In this document: piece after piece, positions 23,699 to 36,663 of the stretch
Position numbering within the stretch: the stretch's first letter is position 1
Layout of the letters: each line of letters opens with the position of its first letter
NCBI RefSeq assembly: GCF_900102005.1
Contig: NZ_LT627736.1
Span: forward strand, 992,001 to 1,056,000
Source: Microbacterium sp. LKL04
GTDB lineage: Bacteria > Actinomycetota > Actinomycetes > Actinomycetales > Microbacteriaceae
Direction of reading: 5' to 3'
DNA: 64,000 nt
Notes under the pieces: model-generated
Seen by the model: the letters and a program-made list of their open reading frames with translations, nothing else
Databases searched by the model: none
Told to the model about the DNA's origin: nothing
Position numbers and translations under genes: made by a program

Positions 23699-24183
23699 CC
23701 GGTTCCGGGGTCGTCATGGAGTTGACCCTCCTCGAAGCGGCGCACCTGTCCGACCTGATCGGACAGTTCGAGGATCTCGTGACGTCGGCGGACGGATCCG
23801 ACCCGGCGCTCCGCCGACTCGTCCCTGATGCGTACGCCGACGACGCCGAGGCCGCCTCGGAGTTCCGTCGCCTCACCGAGGGCGACCTCCTCTCACGACG
23901 CGCTGCGGACGCGGGAGTCGTCCGGTCGTCCCTTCGCCGCGATGGGCGCGATGTCGACGCCGATCAGCTCGACCGTGCGGCTGCGGAGGACATCCTCTTC
24001 GTCGACCTGACTCCGGATGCCGCCGGTTCCTGGCTTCGTACGCTCGCCGCCCTTCGTCTCGTCCTGGCGGATCGGCTGGGTGTCACCGATGAGGATCAGC
24101 GCGGCGACGGCGACGCGCGGTTCGGCGTGTACGAGTGGATCGGGTATCGCCTGGAGATGCTCGTCCAGGCGCTCGACTCCTGA
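23695..24183 (+). CDS. DUF2017 family protein
   Basis: This 162-residue, strongly acidic, helical protein is conserved next to clpS in actinobacteria. It contains LRRLVPDAYADDAEAASEFRRLTEGDLLSRR and a C-terminal helix YEWIGYRLEMLVQALDS. Function is unknown. GTG 23695 overlaps the clpS stop (GTGA). Linkage to clpS suggests a part in regulated proteolysis, but this is inference from gene order only. Confidence 0.85.
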   Translation: MTGSGVVMELTLLEAAHLSDLIGQFEDLVTSADGSDPALRRLVPDAYADDAEAASEFRRLTEGDLLSRRAADAGVVRSSLRRDGRDVDADQLDRAAAEDILFVDLTPDAAGSWLRTLAALRLVLADRLGVTDEDQRGDGDARFGVYEWIGYRLEMLVQALDS

Positions 24184-24194
24184 ACGGCTGCCGG

Positions 24195-24767
24195 TCAGGG
24201 CAGGCGGAAGACGAAGCGGGCGATCCGCGCGGGGTCGTGCTCGCGGAGGTGTGCGTCCTCTTGGCGTTCCCAGCGTTCCCAGTGCGGCCGGTAGGTCTCT
24301 CCGTCACGATGAAGGGCGCGCGCGCGTCGTGCGCCCCGAGGCGCATCGAGCCAGACGGTGACGTCTGCCAGTTCCGCCGACTCCGGGGTCAGGATGCCGG
24401 CGCCCTCGACGATGACGACGGGCGCGGGCGCGACGCTCTGAACCCGGTCCGACTGCCGATCCGAGCTCCAGTCCCACGTGAGCCACGACCCCTGCTCCCC
24501 CTGGCGGAGCGGTGCGAGGACCCGCTCACGGGCGGTGTCCGCGCCCGCCTGCAGCCCGTCCCATCCGGGATAGATGTCGTCCAGACGCACGATCGCAGCG
24601 CTCCCGAGCAGAGCGGCGATCATGTCCGCGAACGTGGACTTCCCGGCGCCCGAACGACCGTCGATGACGACGATGGCCGGAACTCGGCGCACCTCGGCGA
24701 CGGCCCGCACGACCTCGTCCGCAGCAGCGGCGAGGGCGTCCCCGAGCGACTCAGCGCTTGAGCGCAC
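24195..24767 (-). CDS. P-loop kinase, uridine kinase-like
   Basis: This 190-residue protein has Walker A IDGRSGAGKSTFAD near residue 32, a conserved DDIYPGWDGL that resembles the substrate-binding region of uridine kinase/phosphoribulokinase, and Walker B VVIVEGAGIL. The C-terminal part is Arg-rich with RWERQEDAHLREHDPARIA. It is annotated in relatives as an ATP-binding protein or uridine kinase-like; the substrate is unsure. GTG 24767 is the best start, overlapping the upstream GerW-like gene by 17 nt. It converges with the DUF2017 gene. Confidence 0.8.
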   Translation of the reverse strand: MRSSAESLGDALAAAADEVVRAVAEVRRVPAIVVIDGRSGAGKSTFADMIAALLGSAAIVRLDDIYPGWDGLQAGADTARERVLAPLRQGEQGSWLTWDWSSDRQSDRVQSVAPAPVVIVEGAGILTPESAELADVTVWLDAPRGARRARALHRDGETYRPHWERWERQEDAHLREHDPARIARFVFRLP

Positions 24768-25074
24768 GGATGACGCGGCTGAGTGCGCGTCCCGCGATCC
24801 ACACGAACGGGATGCCCACGGCGACGAGCGAGACCAGGTTCGGCTCGAAGCGCAGGTCGTCGCCCTTCCGGATGTACGCGCCGATCGGGACGGCCGCACC
24901 TCCGCCGCCGCCTCCGCCAGCACCGTTGGAGGCGTCCTCGCCGGCACCGAAGCCCGACCAGGTCAGGGCGACGGGGATGATGCGGATGCCGTCGACGTCC
25001 TGCTGCTCGCCGTAAACGGTGGTCACACCGAGCGAGGCGAACTGCTTGCCGAGTTCGAGAGGAAGGTTTGCCAT
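24751..25074 (-). CDS. GerW (YtfJ)-family protein
   Basis: This 107-residue protein has the YtfJ/GerW pattern: TVYGEQQDVDGIRIIPVALT, then a Gly-rich loop (GAGGGGGGGAAVPIGAYI) and a hydrophobic C-terminal segment (about residues 83-97). In Bacillus the relative sits on the spore membrane, but versions occur widely in non-sporulating actinobacteria with no known role. A TACCGT hexamer lies exactly 6 nt before the ATG (25081-25086 on the other strand), so the message is probably leaderless. It overlaps the kinase gene. Confidence 0.84.
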   Translation of the reverse strand: MANLPLELGKQFASLGVTTVYGEQQDVDGIRIIPVALTWSGFGAGEDASNGAGGGGGGGAAVPIGAYIRKGDDLRFEPNLVSLVAVGIPFVWIAGRALSRVIRALKR

Positions 25075-25107
25075 GTCCCCACGGTAGCCGGGGCGGGCGA
25101 GGAAAAC

Positions 25108-25129
25108 AGGGGGTTGCGCCGGTTCCCCT
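25108..25129 (-). terminator. Possible terminator after dinB
   Basis: On the minus strand, AGGGGA pairs with CCCCCT across a 10-nt loop, followed by GTTTTCC. The stem is 6 bp including one wobble and touches the dinB stop codon. Weak stem but a real T-run. Confidence 0.4.
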
Positions 25130-26385
25130 CAGTCTCGCGAGGGGCGCGGGTTGGTGGGAAGGGCGTTGACGTCGCGACGAGGCCCGAGCGTGCTCGCCCT
25201 CGTCACGGCGCCGCGGCCGAAACGGGAACGCGCGTCGTCGAGGGCGGCATCCACTCGCCGCCACTCGGCGTCGTCGTCCCACAGCGCGAGCCCGCCCATC
25301 CCGTCCCCCGTCAGCTTCTCGCCGCGGACGCCGATGAGCCGGACGGGTTGGACGAGGTCGATCTTGCCGAAGAGCTCAAGGGCGACGTCGCCGATCCGCT
25401 GCCCGACGTTCGTGGGCTCGGGGACGCTCACCGACCGCGAGAGCGTCGTGAAGTCGGCGAACCGGACCTTTATGGCGATCGTCCGCGCCTCCCAGCCGCC
25501 CGCGCGGAGCCTCGCAGCGACCCTGTCAGCCAGGCGGCGGAACTCGCTTCGGAGCATCGCCGTGTCCGTGACATCCTCCAGGAAGGTCTCCTCGTGGCCG
25601 ACGCTCTTCTCGGTGTGCTCTGTCTGCACCGACCGCGGGTCGTGGCCGCGGGCGAGCTGCGAGACGCGCGCGCCCATTGCGGGGCCGAGGGCTCGATCGA
25701 GGACGCTCCGCGGGGTGTTCAGGATGTCGGACACCATCCGGATGCCGCGGGCTTCCAAGGCCTCCGCGGCTTTGGGGCCGACTCCCCAGAGCGCGCCGAC
25801 CGGCCGAGCGGCCAGGAACGCCTGCGTGTCCTGCTCGGCGACGATCAGCAGACCGTCCGGCTTCGACACCGTCGACGCGATCTTCGCGACGTGCTTCGTG
25901 GCCGCGACGCCGATGCTGCACGTCAGGCCGGTCTCCTCCAGCACGCGACGACGGACCATCCGGGCGATCTCGCCGGGACTCCCCCAGAGCCGGCGGGCAC
26001 CGCTCACGTCGAGGAAGGCCTCATCGATGGAGAGCGGCTCTACGAGCGGCGTGATGTCGCGGAAGATCGTCATGACCTTCTTCGACAGCTCCGAATACCG
26101 CTCGAAACGCGGGACCACGACGATCGCCTGCGGGCACAGCTGCAGCGCTCGCCCGACCGACATGGCCGACCTCACCCCGAAACGGCGCGCCTCGTACGAC
26201 GCGCTGGAGACGACGCCTCGCCCCTCCATCCCGCCCACGATGAGCGGTTTACCCGCCAGCGACGGGTCGTACAGGACCTCGACCGACGCGTAGAACGCGT
26301 CCATGTCGACGTGGAGGATGCGCGTGCCGGTGTCGTCGGCGCCGTCGAGCGAGACGATCCGTCCCGTCCCGTCACCGCGTCCCAT
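25129..26385 (-). CDS. dinB: DNA polymerase IV
   Basis: This 418-residue Y-family polymerase carries out translesion synthesis. The catalytic motif HVDMDAFYASVEVLYDP and the second acidic motif SIDEAFLDVSGA are intact, as are the HhH region (LWGVGPKAAEALEARGI) and the little-finger domain. A typical beta-clamp motif is not obvious at the C-terminus, which ends in a basic tail (ALPTNPRPSRD). ATG 26385 is chosen; an upstream open frame has no homology. GACAAT, a poor -10, lies 6 nt before the ATG. Confidence 0.93.
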   Translation of the reverse strand: MGRGDGTGRIVSLDGADDTGTRILHVDMDAFYASVEVLYDPSLAGKPLIVGGMEGRGVVSSASYEARRFGVRSAMSVGRALQLCPQAIVVVPRFERYSELSKKVMTIFRDITPLVEPLSIDEAFLDVSGARRLWGSPGEIARMVRRRVLEETGLTCSIGVAATKHVAKIASTVSKPDGLLIVAEQDTQAFLAARPVGALWGVGPKAAEALEARGIRMVSDILNTPRSVLDRALGPAMGARVSQLARGHDPRSVQTEHTEKSVGHEETFLEDVTDTAMLRSEFRRLADRVAARLRAGGWEARTIAIKVRFADFTTLSRSVSVPEPTNVGQRIGDVALELFGKIDLVQPVRLIGVRGEKLTGDGMGGLALWDDDAEWRRVDAALDDARSRFGRGAVTRASTLGPRRDVNALPTNPRPSRD

Positions 26386-26458
26386 ACCCCCATTGTCGAC
26401 GATGCCGCCGACACCGAGCCCGGATCGGGCATCGGCGCGGCGGCATCGACGATCGGAA

Positions 26459-27976
26459 TCAGGCCTGTCCGGCGCGCTCCAGGATGAGCTCGCGGACGCG
26501 TGCAGCATCCGCCTGGCCCTTCATGGCCTTCATGACGGCACCGATGACGGCGCCGGCGGCCTGCACCTTGCCGTCCTGGATCTTCTCCAGGACGTCGGGC
26601 TGCGCGGCGAGGGCCTCGTCGATGGCGGCGATCAGCGCACCGTCATCCGAGACCACGGCGAGACCACGCGCGTCGACGACTTCCTGCGGGGTCCCCTCCC
26701 CCGCGATGACGCCCTCGAGAACCTGACGGGCGAGCTTATCGGTCAGCGTGCCGGCATCCACCAGCTTCTGCAGTTCGGCGACCGACTCGGGCGAGACCAG
26801 CGCGGCGGGCTCGGCGCCCTGCGCGTTGGCGACGCGGGTGACCTCGCCCGTCCACCACTTGCGGGCGGATGCCGGGGACGCACCTGCGGCGATCGTCGCC
26901 TCGACCTCGGCGAGCAGGCCGCCGTTGGCGACGTCCTGGAACTCGAGGTCGGTGAAGCCCCATTCGGTCTTCAACCGGCGGCGGTACAGCGAGGGAGCTT
27001 CGGGGAGCGCAGCGCGCAGCTCCTCGATCAGCTCCTCCGACGGCTCGACGGGAAGGAGGTCGGGCTCGGGGAAATAGCGGTAGTCGTCGGCATCCGACTT
27101 CGGTCGGCCGGGCGAGGTGCGTCCGGTGTCCTCGTGCCAGTGACGCGTCTCCTGCGTGATCGTCCCGCCACCGGCCAGGATGGCCGCCTGACGCTGGATC
27201 TCGTAGCGGACGGCCCGCTCGACCGAACGCATCGAATTGACGTTCTTCGTCTCGGTGCGCGTGCCGAGCTTCTCCTGGCCGCGGGGACGCAGCGAGACGT
27301 TCGCATCGCAGCGGAGGTTGCCGCGCTCCATGCGCGCCTCCGAGATCCCCAGCGAGCGGACGATGTCGCGGATCGCCGCGACGTAGGCCTTCGCGACCTC
27401 GGGGGCACGATGCTCGGTGCCGAAGATCGGCTTGGTGACGATCTCGACGAGCGGGACGCCGGCACGGTTGTAGTCGACCAGCGAGTACTCCGCGCCCTGG
27501 ATGCGGCCGGTCGAGCCGCCCATGTGGGTCAGCTTGCCGGCATCCTCCTCCATGTGCGCACGCTCGATCGGGACGACGACCACGTCGCCGCCCTCGAGCT
27601 CGATCTCCACACTGCCCTCGAAGGCGATCGGCTCGTCGTACTGCGAGATCTGGTAGTTCTTGCCGAGGTCCGGGTAGAAGTAGTTCTTGCGCGCGAACCG
27701 GCTCGACGGCGCGATCGAGCAGCCGAGGGCGAGGCCCAGGCTGATCGAGTACCGGACGGCGGTCTCGTTGACCACGGGCAGCGAACCGGGCAGGCCCATG
27801 TCGACCGGGGCGACGAGCGTGTTGGGAGCCGCGTCGTGGTTCGACTCGTGCGCCGGGTTGGCCGCCGGCGAGAACATCTTGGTCTCGGTGTTGAGCTCGA
27901 CGTGCACCTCGAAGCCGAGGACCGGCTCGAACATCTCGAGGGCCTTGTCGAAGTCCATCAGCGCATCCTTGGCCAT
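26459..27976 (-). CDS. gatB: Aspartyl/glutamyl-tRNA(Asn/Gln) amidotransferase subunit B
   Basis: This 505-residue subunit phosphorylates and positions Glu-tRNA(Gln) for transamidation. Motifs: [14 protein letters not shown] near the start, the zinc/phosphate region [38 protein letters not shown], and the C-terminal tail/YqeY-like domain (about 360-505). It abuts gatA (shared base at 27976) in the order gatC-gatA-gatB, all leftward. Presence of this complex implies indirect charging of tRNA-Gln. Confidence 0.97.
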   Translation of the reverse strand: MAKDALMDFDKALEMFEPVLGFEVHVELNTETKMFSPAANPAHESNHDAAPNTLVAPVDMGLPGSLPVVNETAVRYSISLGLALGCSIAPSSRFARKNYFYPDLGKNYQISQYDEPIAFEGSVEIELEGGDVVVVPIERAHMEEDAGKLTHMGGSTGRIQGAEYSLVDYNRAGVPLVEIVTKPIFGTEHRAPEVAKAYVAAIRDIVRSLGISEARMERGNLRCDANVSLRPRGQEKLGTRTETKNVNSMRSVERAVRYEIQRQAAILAGGGTITQETRHWHEDTGRTSPGRPKSDADDYRYFPEPDLLPVEPSEELIEELRAALPEAPSLYRRRLKTEWGFTDLEFQDVANGGLLAEVEATIAAGASPASARKWWTGEVTRVANAQGAEPAALVSPESVAELQKLVDAGTLTDKLARQVLEGVIAGEGTPQEVVDARGLAVVSDDGALIAAIDEALAAQPDVLEKIQDGKVQAAGAVIGAVMKAMKGQADAARVRELILERAGQA

Positions 27977-29487
27977 CAGCGGGCTCCTCCGAGGATCGGG
28001 GCGCGGTCCAGCAGAGGACCGCCCCAGCTGTCGACGAGCAGGGCCTCGAGGGCCGCGCCGACGCGGTACAGACGTGCGTCCTCCCGGGCGGGAGCGACGA
28101 ACTGGATGCCGACGGGCAGCCCGTCCTCTGCCGCGAGGCCCGAGGGGATCGAGATGCCGGGGACGCCGGCGAGGTTGACCGGGATGGTCGTCACGTCGTT
28201 GAGGTACATCTGGATCGGGTCATCGAGCTTCTCGCCGAGACGGAAAGCGGTCGTCGGCGCCGAGGGCGTCGCGATGACGTCGACCTGCGCGAACGCCTCG
28301 TCGAAGTCGCGCTGGATGAGGGTGCGGACCTTCTGGGCGCTGCCGTAGTAGGCGTCGTAGTAGCCGGCCGACAGGGCGTACGTGCCGAGGATGACGCGCC
28401 GCTTGACCTCGTCGCCGAAGCCCGCGTCGCGGGTCGCGGCCATGACGTCCTCGACCGTGCCGCCGGGCACGTTCACCCGCATGCCGAAGCGCACGGAGTC
28501 GAACTTGGCGAGGTTGCTGGAGGCCTCCGCGGGGAGGATCAGGTAGTACGCGGCGACCCCGTACTCGAAGTGGGGTGCGCTGACCTCGACGATCTCGGCG
28601 CCGGCGGCCTCCATCGCGGCGAGGGAGGCGCGGAACGACTCCGAGACGCCGGCCTGGAAGCCGGAGTCGTCGAGCTCACGGATGACGCCGACCTTCAGCC
28701 CCTTCAGGACCTCGCCGGTCGCGCCCTCGCGCGCCGCAGCGGCGAAGGACGGCCACGCGTCGGTGAGCGAGGTGGCGTCGTGTGGGTCGTGCCCGCCGAT
28801 GACGTCGTGCAGGAGCGCCGAGTCGAGGACCGTCCGCGAGACGGGGCCGACCTGATCGAGGCTCGACGCGAGCGCGATGGCGCCGTAACGGCTGACGCCG
28901 CCGTACGTGGGCTTCATGCCGACGGTTCCCGTCACGTGGGCGGGCTGTCGGATCGATCCGCCGGTGTCGGAGCCGAGGGCGAGGGGCGCTTCGAACGCGG
29001 CGACGGCTGCAGCGGAGCCACCGCCTGAGCCGCCGGGGATGCGGTCGAGATCCCACGGGTTGTGCGTCGGGCCGTACGCGGAGTGCTCCGTCGAGGAGCC
29101 CATGGCGAACTCGTCCATGTTGGTCTTGCCGAGCGGTACGAGGCCGGCGGCGCGGGAGCGGGCCACCACGGTCGCGTCGTACGGCGACATGTACCCCTCG
29201 AGGATCTTCGATCCGCTGGTCGAGGGCATGTCGGTCGTCACGAGGACGTCTTTGATCGCGAGCGGGACGCCCGCCAGTTCGCCGAGCTCCTCACCCGCCG
29301 CACGGCGCCGGTCGATGTCCTGGGCGACCTCGACCGCGTGGTCCGAGACGTGGAGGAAGGCGTGAACGTCGCCGTCCACGGCGGCGATCCGGTCGAGGTG
29401 GGCCTGCGTGGCCTCGACGCTCGACAGTTCACCGGAACGGAGCTTCGCCGACAGGTCGGCCGCGGTCAGCTTCAGGATGTCGCTCAC
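27976..29487 (-). CDS. gatA: Aspartyl/glutamyl-tRNA(Asn/Gln) amidotransferase subunit A
   Basis: This 503-residue amidase subunit releases ammonia from glutamine. The Ser-cisSer-Lys triad is present: Lys79 (AIKDV), Ser154 ([10 protein letters not shown]) and Ser178 ([12 protein letters not shown]). The amidase signature [13 protein letters not shown] is complete. The start overlaps the gatC stop by 4 nt and the end touches gatB. Confidence 0.97.
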   Translation of the reverse strand: MSDILKLTAADLSAKLRSGELSSVEATQAHLDRIAAVDGDVHAFLHVSDHAVEVAQDIDRRRAAGEELGELAGVPLAIKDVLVTTDMPSTSGSKILEGYMSPYDATVVARSRAAGLVPLGKTNMDEFAMGSSTEHSAYGPTHNPWDLDRIPGGSGGGSAAAVAAFEAPLALGSDTGGSIRQPAHVTGTVGMKPTYGGVSRYGAIALASSLDQVGPVSRTVLDSALLHDVIGGHDPHDATSLTDAWPSFAAAAREGATGEVLKGLKVGVIRELDDSGFQAGVSESFRASLAAMEAAGAEIVEVSAPHFEYGVAAYYLILPAEASSNLAKFDSVRFGMRVNVPGGTVEDVMAATRDAGFGDEVKRRVILGTYALSAGYYDAYYGSAQKVRTLIQRDFDEAFAQVDVIATPSAPTTAFRLGEKLDDPIQMYLNDVTTIPVNLAGVPGISIPSGLAAEDGLPVGIQFVAPAREDARLYRVGAALEALLVDSWGGPLLDRAPILGGAR

Positions 29488-29783
29488 TGCTCCTCCCCCA
29501 GGATCGCGGTGACGCGGAAGCGGCCGTCGGCGGCATCCGGCGCGTTCTGCAGCACCTCGTCGACGGTCAGCATGTCGCCGGGGACATCGGGACGAAACAC
29601 GTTGCTCAGCGGGATCGGGTGGCTCGTCGCGGCGACCTCGGGGGTGGCGACTTCCGACACCTTGGCGATGTTGTCGACGATCGCGTCGAGCTGGCCGGTG
29701 AGGCGTTCCACCTCCTCGTCGCTCAGCTGGATCCGGGCGAGCACGCCGAGATGGCGCACGAGATCGGGGGTGATTTCAGACAC
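29484..29783 (-). CDS. gatC: Aspartyl/glutamyl-tRNA(Asn/Gln) amidotransferase subunit C
   Basis: This 99-residue chaperone-like subunit wraps GatA and GatB. It has the typical start [23 protein letters not shown], the linker [22 protein letters not shown] and the C-terminal [14 protein letters not shown]. It is first in the gatCAB operon. The GTG start has TAGACT 6 nt upstream (29790-29795 on the other strand), so the operon message is probably leaderless. Confidence 0.95.
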   Translation of the reverse strand: MSEITPDLVRHLGVLARIQLSDEEVERLTGQLDAIVDNIAKVSEVATPEVAATSHPIPLSNVFRPDVPGDMLTVDEVLQNAPDAADGRFRVTAILGEEQ

Positions 29784-29839
29784 TCCCCCAGTCTAGTTCG
29801 GGCCACTCGCGGTCTGAGCGCTCACCCTAGGCTGAGGAC
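29784..29839. promoter_or_regulatory. gatC / acyl-CoA ligase divergent promoters with a palindrome
   Basis: Leftward -10 TAGACT (29790-29795) and rightward -10 TAGGCT (29828-29833) each lie 6 nt from a GTG start. Between them is a perfect 10-bp palindrome, TGAGCGCTCA (29815-29824). It sits just upstream of the ligase -10, where a repressor could block it. Confidence 0.45.
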
Positions 29840-31540
29840 GTGACCGATTCGATCTCCGCTGATCGCCCCTGGCTCTCGTCCTACGACACGGGCGTCCCCC
29901 TCGATCTCCCGCCCGTCACCGGGTCGCTCATGGATCTCCTCGATGATTCCGCGCGCGATTACCCCCAGGCGCCGGCGCTGCAGTTCTTCGGCAGAGAGAC
30001 GACGTACGCCGCGTTGGCGGATGCCGTGGACCGAGCCGCCGCGGGGTTGCGTCGCCTCGGCGTGAACAAGGGCGACCGGGTCGCGATCGTCCTCCCCAAC
30101 TGCCCGCAGCACATCGTCGCCTTCTATGCGGTGCTGCGCCTGGGCGCCGTCGTCGTCGAGCACAACCCGCTCTACACCCCGCGGGAGCTGCGGACGCAGT
30201 TCCAGGACCACGGCGCGCGCCACGCGATCGTGTGGAACAAGGTCGTCGCGACCGTTCAGGAGTTCCCCGCGGACCTCCACGTCGACGCCCTCGTGTCGGT
30301 CGACATCACGAAGGCACTCCCGTTGCACACGCGACTCGCCCTGCGGCTCCCCGTCGCAAAGGCCCGCGAATCCCGCGACGCGCTCACCGCGCCGGTACGC
30401 GGCACGCGCACGTGGGAGGACCTCATTCGCGAGGAGCCGCTCCCGGCATCCCACCCCCGTCCACAGACCGATGATCTCGCCGTCCTCCAATACACATCGG
30501 GGACGACCGGAACCCCGAAGGGAGCGATGCTCACGCACCGCAACCTCCTCGCCAACGCCCGCCAGAGTCAGGCGTTCATCCCGGCGGTGGTCCGCGGGGA
30601 CGGATGCGTCTTCTACGCCGTCCTGCCGATGTTCCACGCCTACGGGCTCACGCTGTGCTTGACGTTCGCGATGTCGATGGGGGCGCGGCTCGTGCTCTTC
30701 CCCAAGTTCGACGCCGACATGGTGATCGACGCCATCAAGAAGCATCCGCCGACCGTCCTGCCGCTCGTCCCGCCGATCGCGGAGCGCTTGCTGGCGCGCG
30801 CCCGCGAGAAGGGTGCCTCGATCCGGGGGATCAAGATCGGCGTATCAGGGGCGATGGCTCTGTCCCCCGACCTGGTCGAACCGTTCGAAGACGCCACGGG
30901 CGGCTACCTCATCGAGGGATACGGTCTCAGCGAATGCTCCCCCGTCCTCATGGTGAACCCGCCGGCCGACAGTCGCAAAGCGGGGACGATCGGCATCCCG
31001 ATCCCCGGGACCGACGCTCGCGTCGTCGATCCGGAGAACCCGGCGCGGGTCCTCGGCGTCGGCGAGCCCGGCGAGCTCGTGGTGCGCGGTCCGCAGGTCT
31101 TCTCGGGGTATTACGGCAAGCCGGAGGAGACCGAGAAGGTTCTCATCGACGGCTGGTTCCACACGGGCGACATCGTCGAGCGGGACGAGGACGGCTTCTT
31201 CCGCGTCGTCGACCGCCTCAAGGAGCTGATCGTCACGGGCGGGTTCAACGTGTCGCCGTCCGAGGTCGAGGCGACGCTCCGCCAACATCCTCAGGTCGCG
31301 GATGCCGCCGTCGTCGGACTCCCCGATCCGCACAGCGGGGAACAGGTCGTCGCTGCTGTCATCCCCGCGCCGGGCGTCACCGCGCTGGACGTCGACGACA
31401 TCCGCGCCTTCGCCCGGACGCGATTGACGCCCTACAAGGTGCCGCGGCGCATCGAACCCGTCGACGACCTGCCCCGGTCGCTCATCGGAAAGGTCCTCCG
31501 CCGTCAGGTGCGTGACGCGCTGCTCGCGAAGAAGGGCTGA
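29840..31540 (+). CDS. Long-chain fatty acid-CoA ligase (AMP-binding)
   Basis: This 566-residue adenylate-forming enzyme activates a carboxylic acid with ATP and CoA. The P-loop YTSGTTGTPKGAMLTHRNL, the linker YGLSECSPV, and the C-terminal hinge GWFHTGDIVERDEDGFFRVVDRLKELIVTGGFNVSP are all present. The catalytic Lys lies in PRSLIGKVLRRQ near the C-terminus. Length and motifs favour a FadD-type long- or medium-chain ligase; chain length is uncertain. GTG start has TAGGCT at 6 nt. It converges with ligA, 3 nt apart. Confidence 0.92.
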   Translation: MTDSISADRPWLSSYDTGVPLDLPPVTGSLMDLLDDSARDYPQAPALQFFGRETTYAALADAVDRAAAGLRRLGVNKGDRVAIVLPNCPQHIVAFYAVLRLGAVVVEHNPLYTPRELRTQFQDHGARHAIVWNKVVATVQEFPADLHVDALVSVDITKALPLHTRLALRLPVAKARESRDALTAPVRGTRTWEDLIREEPLPASHPRPQTDDLAVLQYTSGTTGTPKGAMLTHRNLLANARQSQAFIPAVVRGDGCVFYAVLPMFHAYGLTLCLTFAMSMGARLVLFPKFDADMVIDAIKKHPPTVLPLVPPIAERLLARAREKGASIRGIKIGVSGAMALSPDLVEPFEDATGGYLIEGYGLSECSPVLMVNPPADSRKAGTIGIPIPGTDARVVDPENPARVLGVGEPGELVVRGPQVFSGYYGKPEETEKVLIDGWFHTGDIVERDEDGFFRVVDRLKELIVTGGFNVSPSEVEATLRQHPQVADAAVVGLPDPHSGEQVVAAVIPAPGVTALDVDDIRAFARTRLTPYKVPRRIEPVDDLPRSLIGKVLRRQVRDALLAKKG

Positions 31541-31543
31541 CCC

Positions 31544-34536
<2,993 letters not shown>

Positions 34537-34577
34537 GGTCGGAATCTACCCGTCGCGCCGACCGGTACGGTCGAGAC
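34537..34577. promoter_or_regulatory. Interlocked divergent promoters DUF4166 / SDR
   Basis: The 41-bp gap holds two -10 hexamers, TAGATT on the minus strand (34543-34548) and TACGGT on the plus strand (34566-34571), each 6 nt from its start codon. They are separated by exactly 17 bp, so each occupies the -35 position of the opposite promoter. An inverted repeat GGTCGG / CCGACC (34537-34542, 34558-34563) overlaps both. Confidence 0.5.
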
Positions 34578-35600
34578 ATGCGCACCGATCGTCCCCGTGC
34601 CGTCGTCGCCGGAGCCGGCGGCTTCATCGGCGAGGCTCTCGTCGCCGCCCTCGTCGCCGACGGCTACGACGTCGTCCCCGTCGGCCGCACCTCCGCCGTG
34701 TCCTGGGACGACCCGGAGGCGCTTCACGCGGCGGTCGACGGCGCGGACCTCCTCGTGAACCTCGCCGGCAAGTCCGTCGACTGCCGCTACACCGATGCCA
34801 ACCGGAACGCGATCCTGTCGTCCCGCGTCGAGACGACACGAGCGCTGCACGACGCGGTGGCGGCGGCATCCGTCCCGCCGCGGCTGTGGATCAACTCGTC
34901 GACGGCGACGATCTACCGGCACGCCACGGACCGGCCGAACACGGAATCCACCGGCGAACTCGGCGCCGGCTTCTCCGTCGACGTCGCGAAGGCGTGGGAG
35001 AAGGCCTTCTTCGCGGGAGACCTCCCCGCGACCCGGCGGGTGGCTCTCCGGCTCGCCATCGTGGTCGGTGACGGTCCCGCGACGCGCATGCTCCTCACCC
35101 TGGCCCGGACCGGTCTGGGCGGACCGCAGCACGACGGCCGGGTGCCGCCGCACCGTCGCTACCGCGGCATCGGCGACGATCCGACGGGCGACCGCCCGCC
35201 CTGGTACCGCACACGCGGCCGTCAGCGATTCAGCTGGGTGCACATCGACGACGTCCTCGACGCCGTCCGCTTCGTCGTCCGTCGGGACGACATCGCGGGA
35301 GTCCTGAACGTCGCGGTGCCCCAGGCATCCGACAACCGCTCGCTGATGCGATCGCTCCGCAGCGTCGTCGGGATGCCGGTGGGTGTTCCCTCGCTCCGCT
35401 GGATGCTGGAGCTCGCCATGTGGGCGCTGCGAACCGAGCCCGAGCTCATCCTCAAGAGCCGCTGGGTCATGCCCGAAAGGCTGCTCGATGCCGGATTCCG
35501 CTTCACGCACACCGACCTTCGTGCGGCGCTCGCCTCGGTCGAGTCGGAGCGGAAGCTCAGACGTGCTGCGGAACGGCGGACACGGTCCGGGAGATCGTGA
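34578..35600 (+). CDS. SDR-family epimerase (TIGR01777-like)
   Basis: This 340-residue protein has an N-terminal Rossmann nucleotide site [21 protein letters not shown], the [16 protein letters not shown] segment and [11 protein letters not shown], characteristic of the YfcH/TIGR01777 family, and a C-terminal DUF1731-like part ([25 protein letters not shown]). It is probably an NAD(P)-dependent oxidoreductase or epimerase on an unknown substrate. The pairing with DUF4166 is conserved in other bacteria. Its last 44 nt overlap the end of mnmA on the other strand. Confidence 0.88.
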   Translation: MRTDRPRAVVAGAGGFIGEALVAALVADGYDVVPVGRTSAVSWDDPEALHAAVDGADLLVNLAGKSVDCRYTDANRNAILSSRVETTRALHDAVAAASVPPRLWINSSTATIYRHATDRPNTESTGELGAGFSVDVAKAWEKAFFAGDLPATRRVALRLAIVVGDGPATRMLLTLARTGLGGPQHDGRVPPHRRYRGIGDDPTGDRPPWYRTRGRQRFSWVHIDDVLDAVRFVVRRDDIAGVLNVAVPQASDNRSLMRSLRSVVGMPVGVPSLRWMLELAMWALRTEPELILKSRWVMPERLLDAGFRFTHTDLRAALASVESERKLRRAAERRTRSGRS

Positions 35601-36657
35601 ACTGGCCGATGACCCGCGTCCCGTCGTAGAGGACTGCTGTCTGACCGGGCGCGACTCCGTCGAAGGGCTCCTCCGGGGCCACCGTCACCGTGCCGGCGTC
35701 GACCGTCGCACGGGCCGGGACCGGATCGGCGTGCGCGCGGATCTGCACGTGGCAGTCGAACGCACCGTCGGCGGGCGCCCGCCCCGCCCAGCTGTGCCGT
35801 TCCCCGGCGATCTCCGCCGTCGCGAGAGCCTCCTTGGGGCCCACCACGACGGTGTTCGAGACGGGACGCACCTCGAGGACGAAGCGCGGCTTGCCGTCCG
35901 CGGCCGGTACGCCGAGCTGCAGGCCGCGACGCTGACCGACGGTGAACGCATGCGCACCCTCGTGGCGACCCACGACGGCGCCGTCCCGGTCGAGCACGTC
36001 GCCCTGCTCGGCACCGACCTTCTCGGCCAGCCAGCCACGGGTGTCGCCGTCGGGGATGAAGCAGATGTCGTGGCTGTCGGGCTTCTGGGCGACGGTCAGA
36101 CCGCGCTCGGCGGCCTCGGCGCGGACGACCGCCTTGGAGGGGGTCGTGCCGAGCGGGAAGTACGTGTGCGCGAGCTGGTCCGCCGTCAGCACGCCGAGGA
36201 CATAGGACTGGTCCTTCGCCTCGTCCGACGCGCGATGCAGCTCGCGACCCTCGGGACCATCGACCAGGGTCGCGTAGTGCCCCGTGCAGACCGCGTCGAA
36301 GCCGAGCTCGAGCGCGCGCTCGAGAAGGGCGGCGAACTTGATCTTCTCGTTGCACCGCATGCACGGGTTGGGCGTGCGCCCGGCGCGGTACTCGTTCACG
36401 AAATCGTCGATCACATCGTCGCGGAAGCGCTCCGAGAAGTCCCACACGTAGAACGGAATGCCGAGCAGGTCAGCAGCGCGCCGCGCGTCGAGGGCGTCTT
36501 CGATCGTGCAGCACCCGCGGCTCCCGGTCCGGAGGGTGCCGCCCGCGCGTGACAGCGCGAGGTGGACGCCGACGACATCGTGTCCGGCGTCGACGGCCCG
36601 GGCCGCGGCCACCGCCGAATCGACCCCGCCGCTCATGGCTGCCAGTACGCGCATCAT
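35557..36657 (-). CDS. mnmA: tRNA-specific 2-thiouridylase MnmA
   Basis: This 366-residue enzyme thiolates U34 in tRNA-Lys, -Glu and -Gln. The PP-loop [29 protein letters not shown] begins near residue 7. The catalytic Cys pair lies in [12 protein letters not shown] and [12 protein letters not shown]. The C-terminal beta barrel ends in [14 protein letters not shown]. The gene directly follows the cysteine desulfurase gene (6 nt gap), which supplies the sulfur, so the two form a functional operon. The tail overlaps the SDR gene convergently. Confidence 0.95.
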   Translation of the reverse strand: MMRVLAAMSGGVDSAVAAARAVDAGHDVVGVHLALSRAGGTLRTGSRGCCTIEDALDARRAADLLGIPFYVWDFSERFRDDVIDDFVNEYRAGRTPNPCMRCNEKIKFAALLERALELGFDAVCTGHYATLVDGPEGRELHRASDEAKDQSYVLGVLTADQLAHTYFPLGTTPSKAVVRAEAAERGLTVAQKPDSHDICFIPDGDTRGWLAEKVGAEQGDVLDRDGAVVGRHEGAHAFTVGQRRGLQLGVPAADGKPRFVLEVRPVSNTVVVGPKEALATAEIAGERHSWAGRAPADGAFDCHVQIRAHADPVPARATVDAGTVTVAPEEPFDGVAPGQTAVLYDGTRVIGQFTISRTVSAVPQHV

Positions 36658-36663
36658 CCCAGT

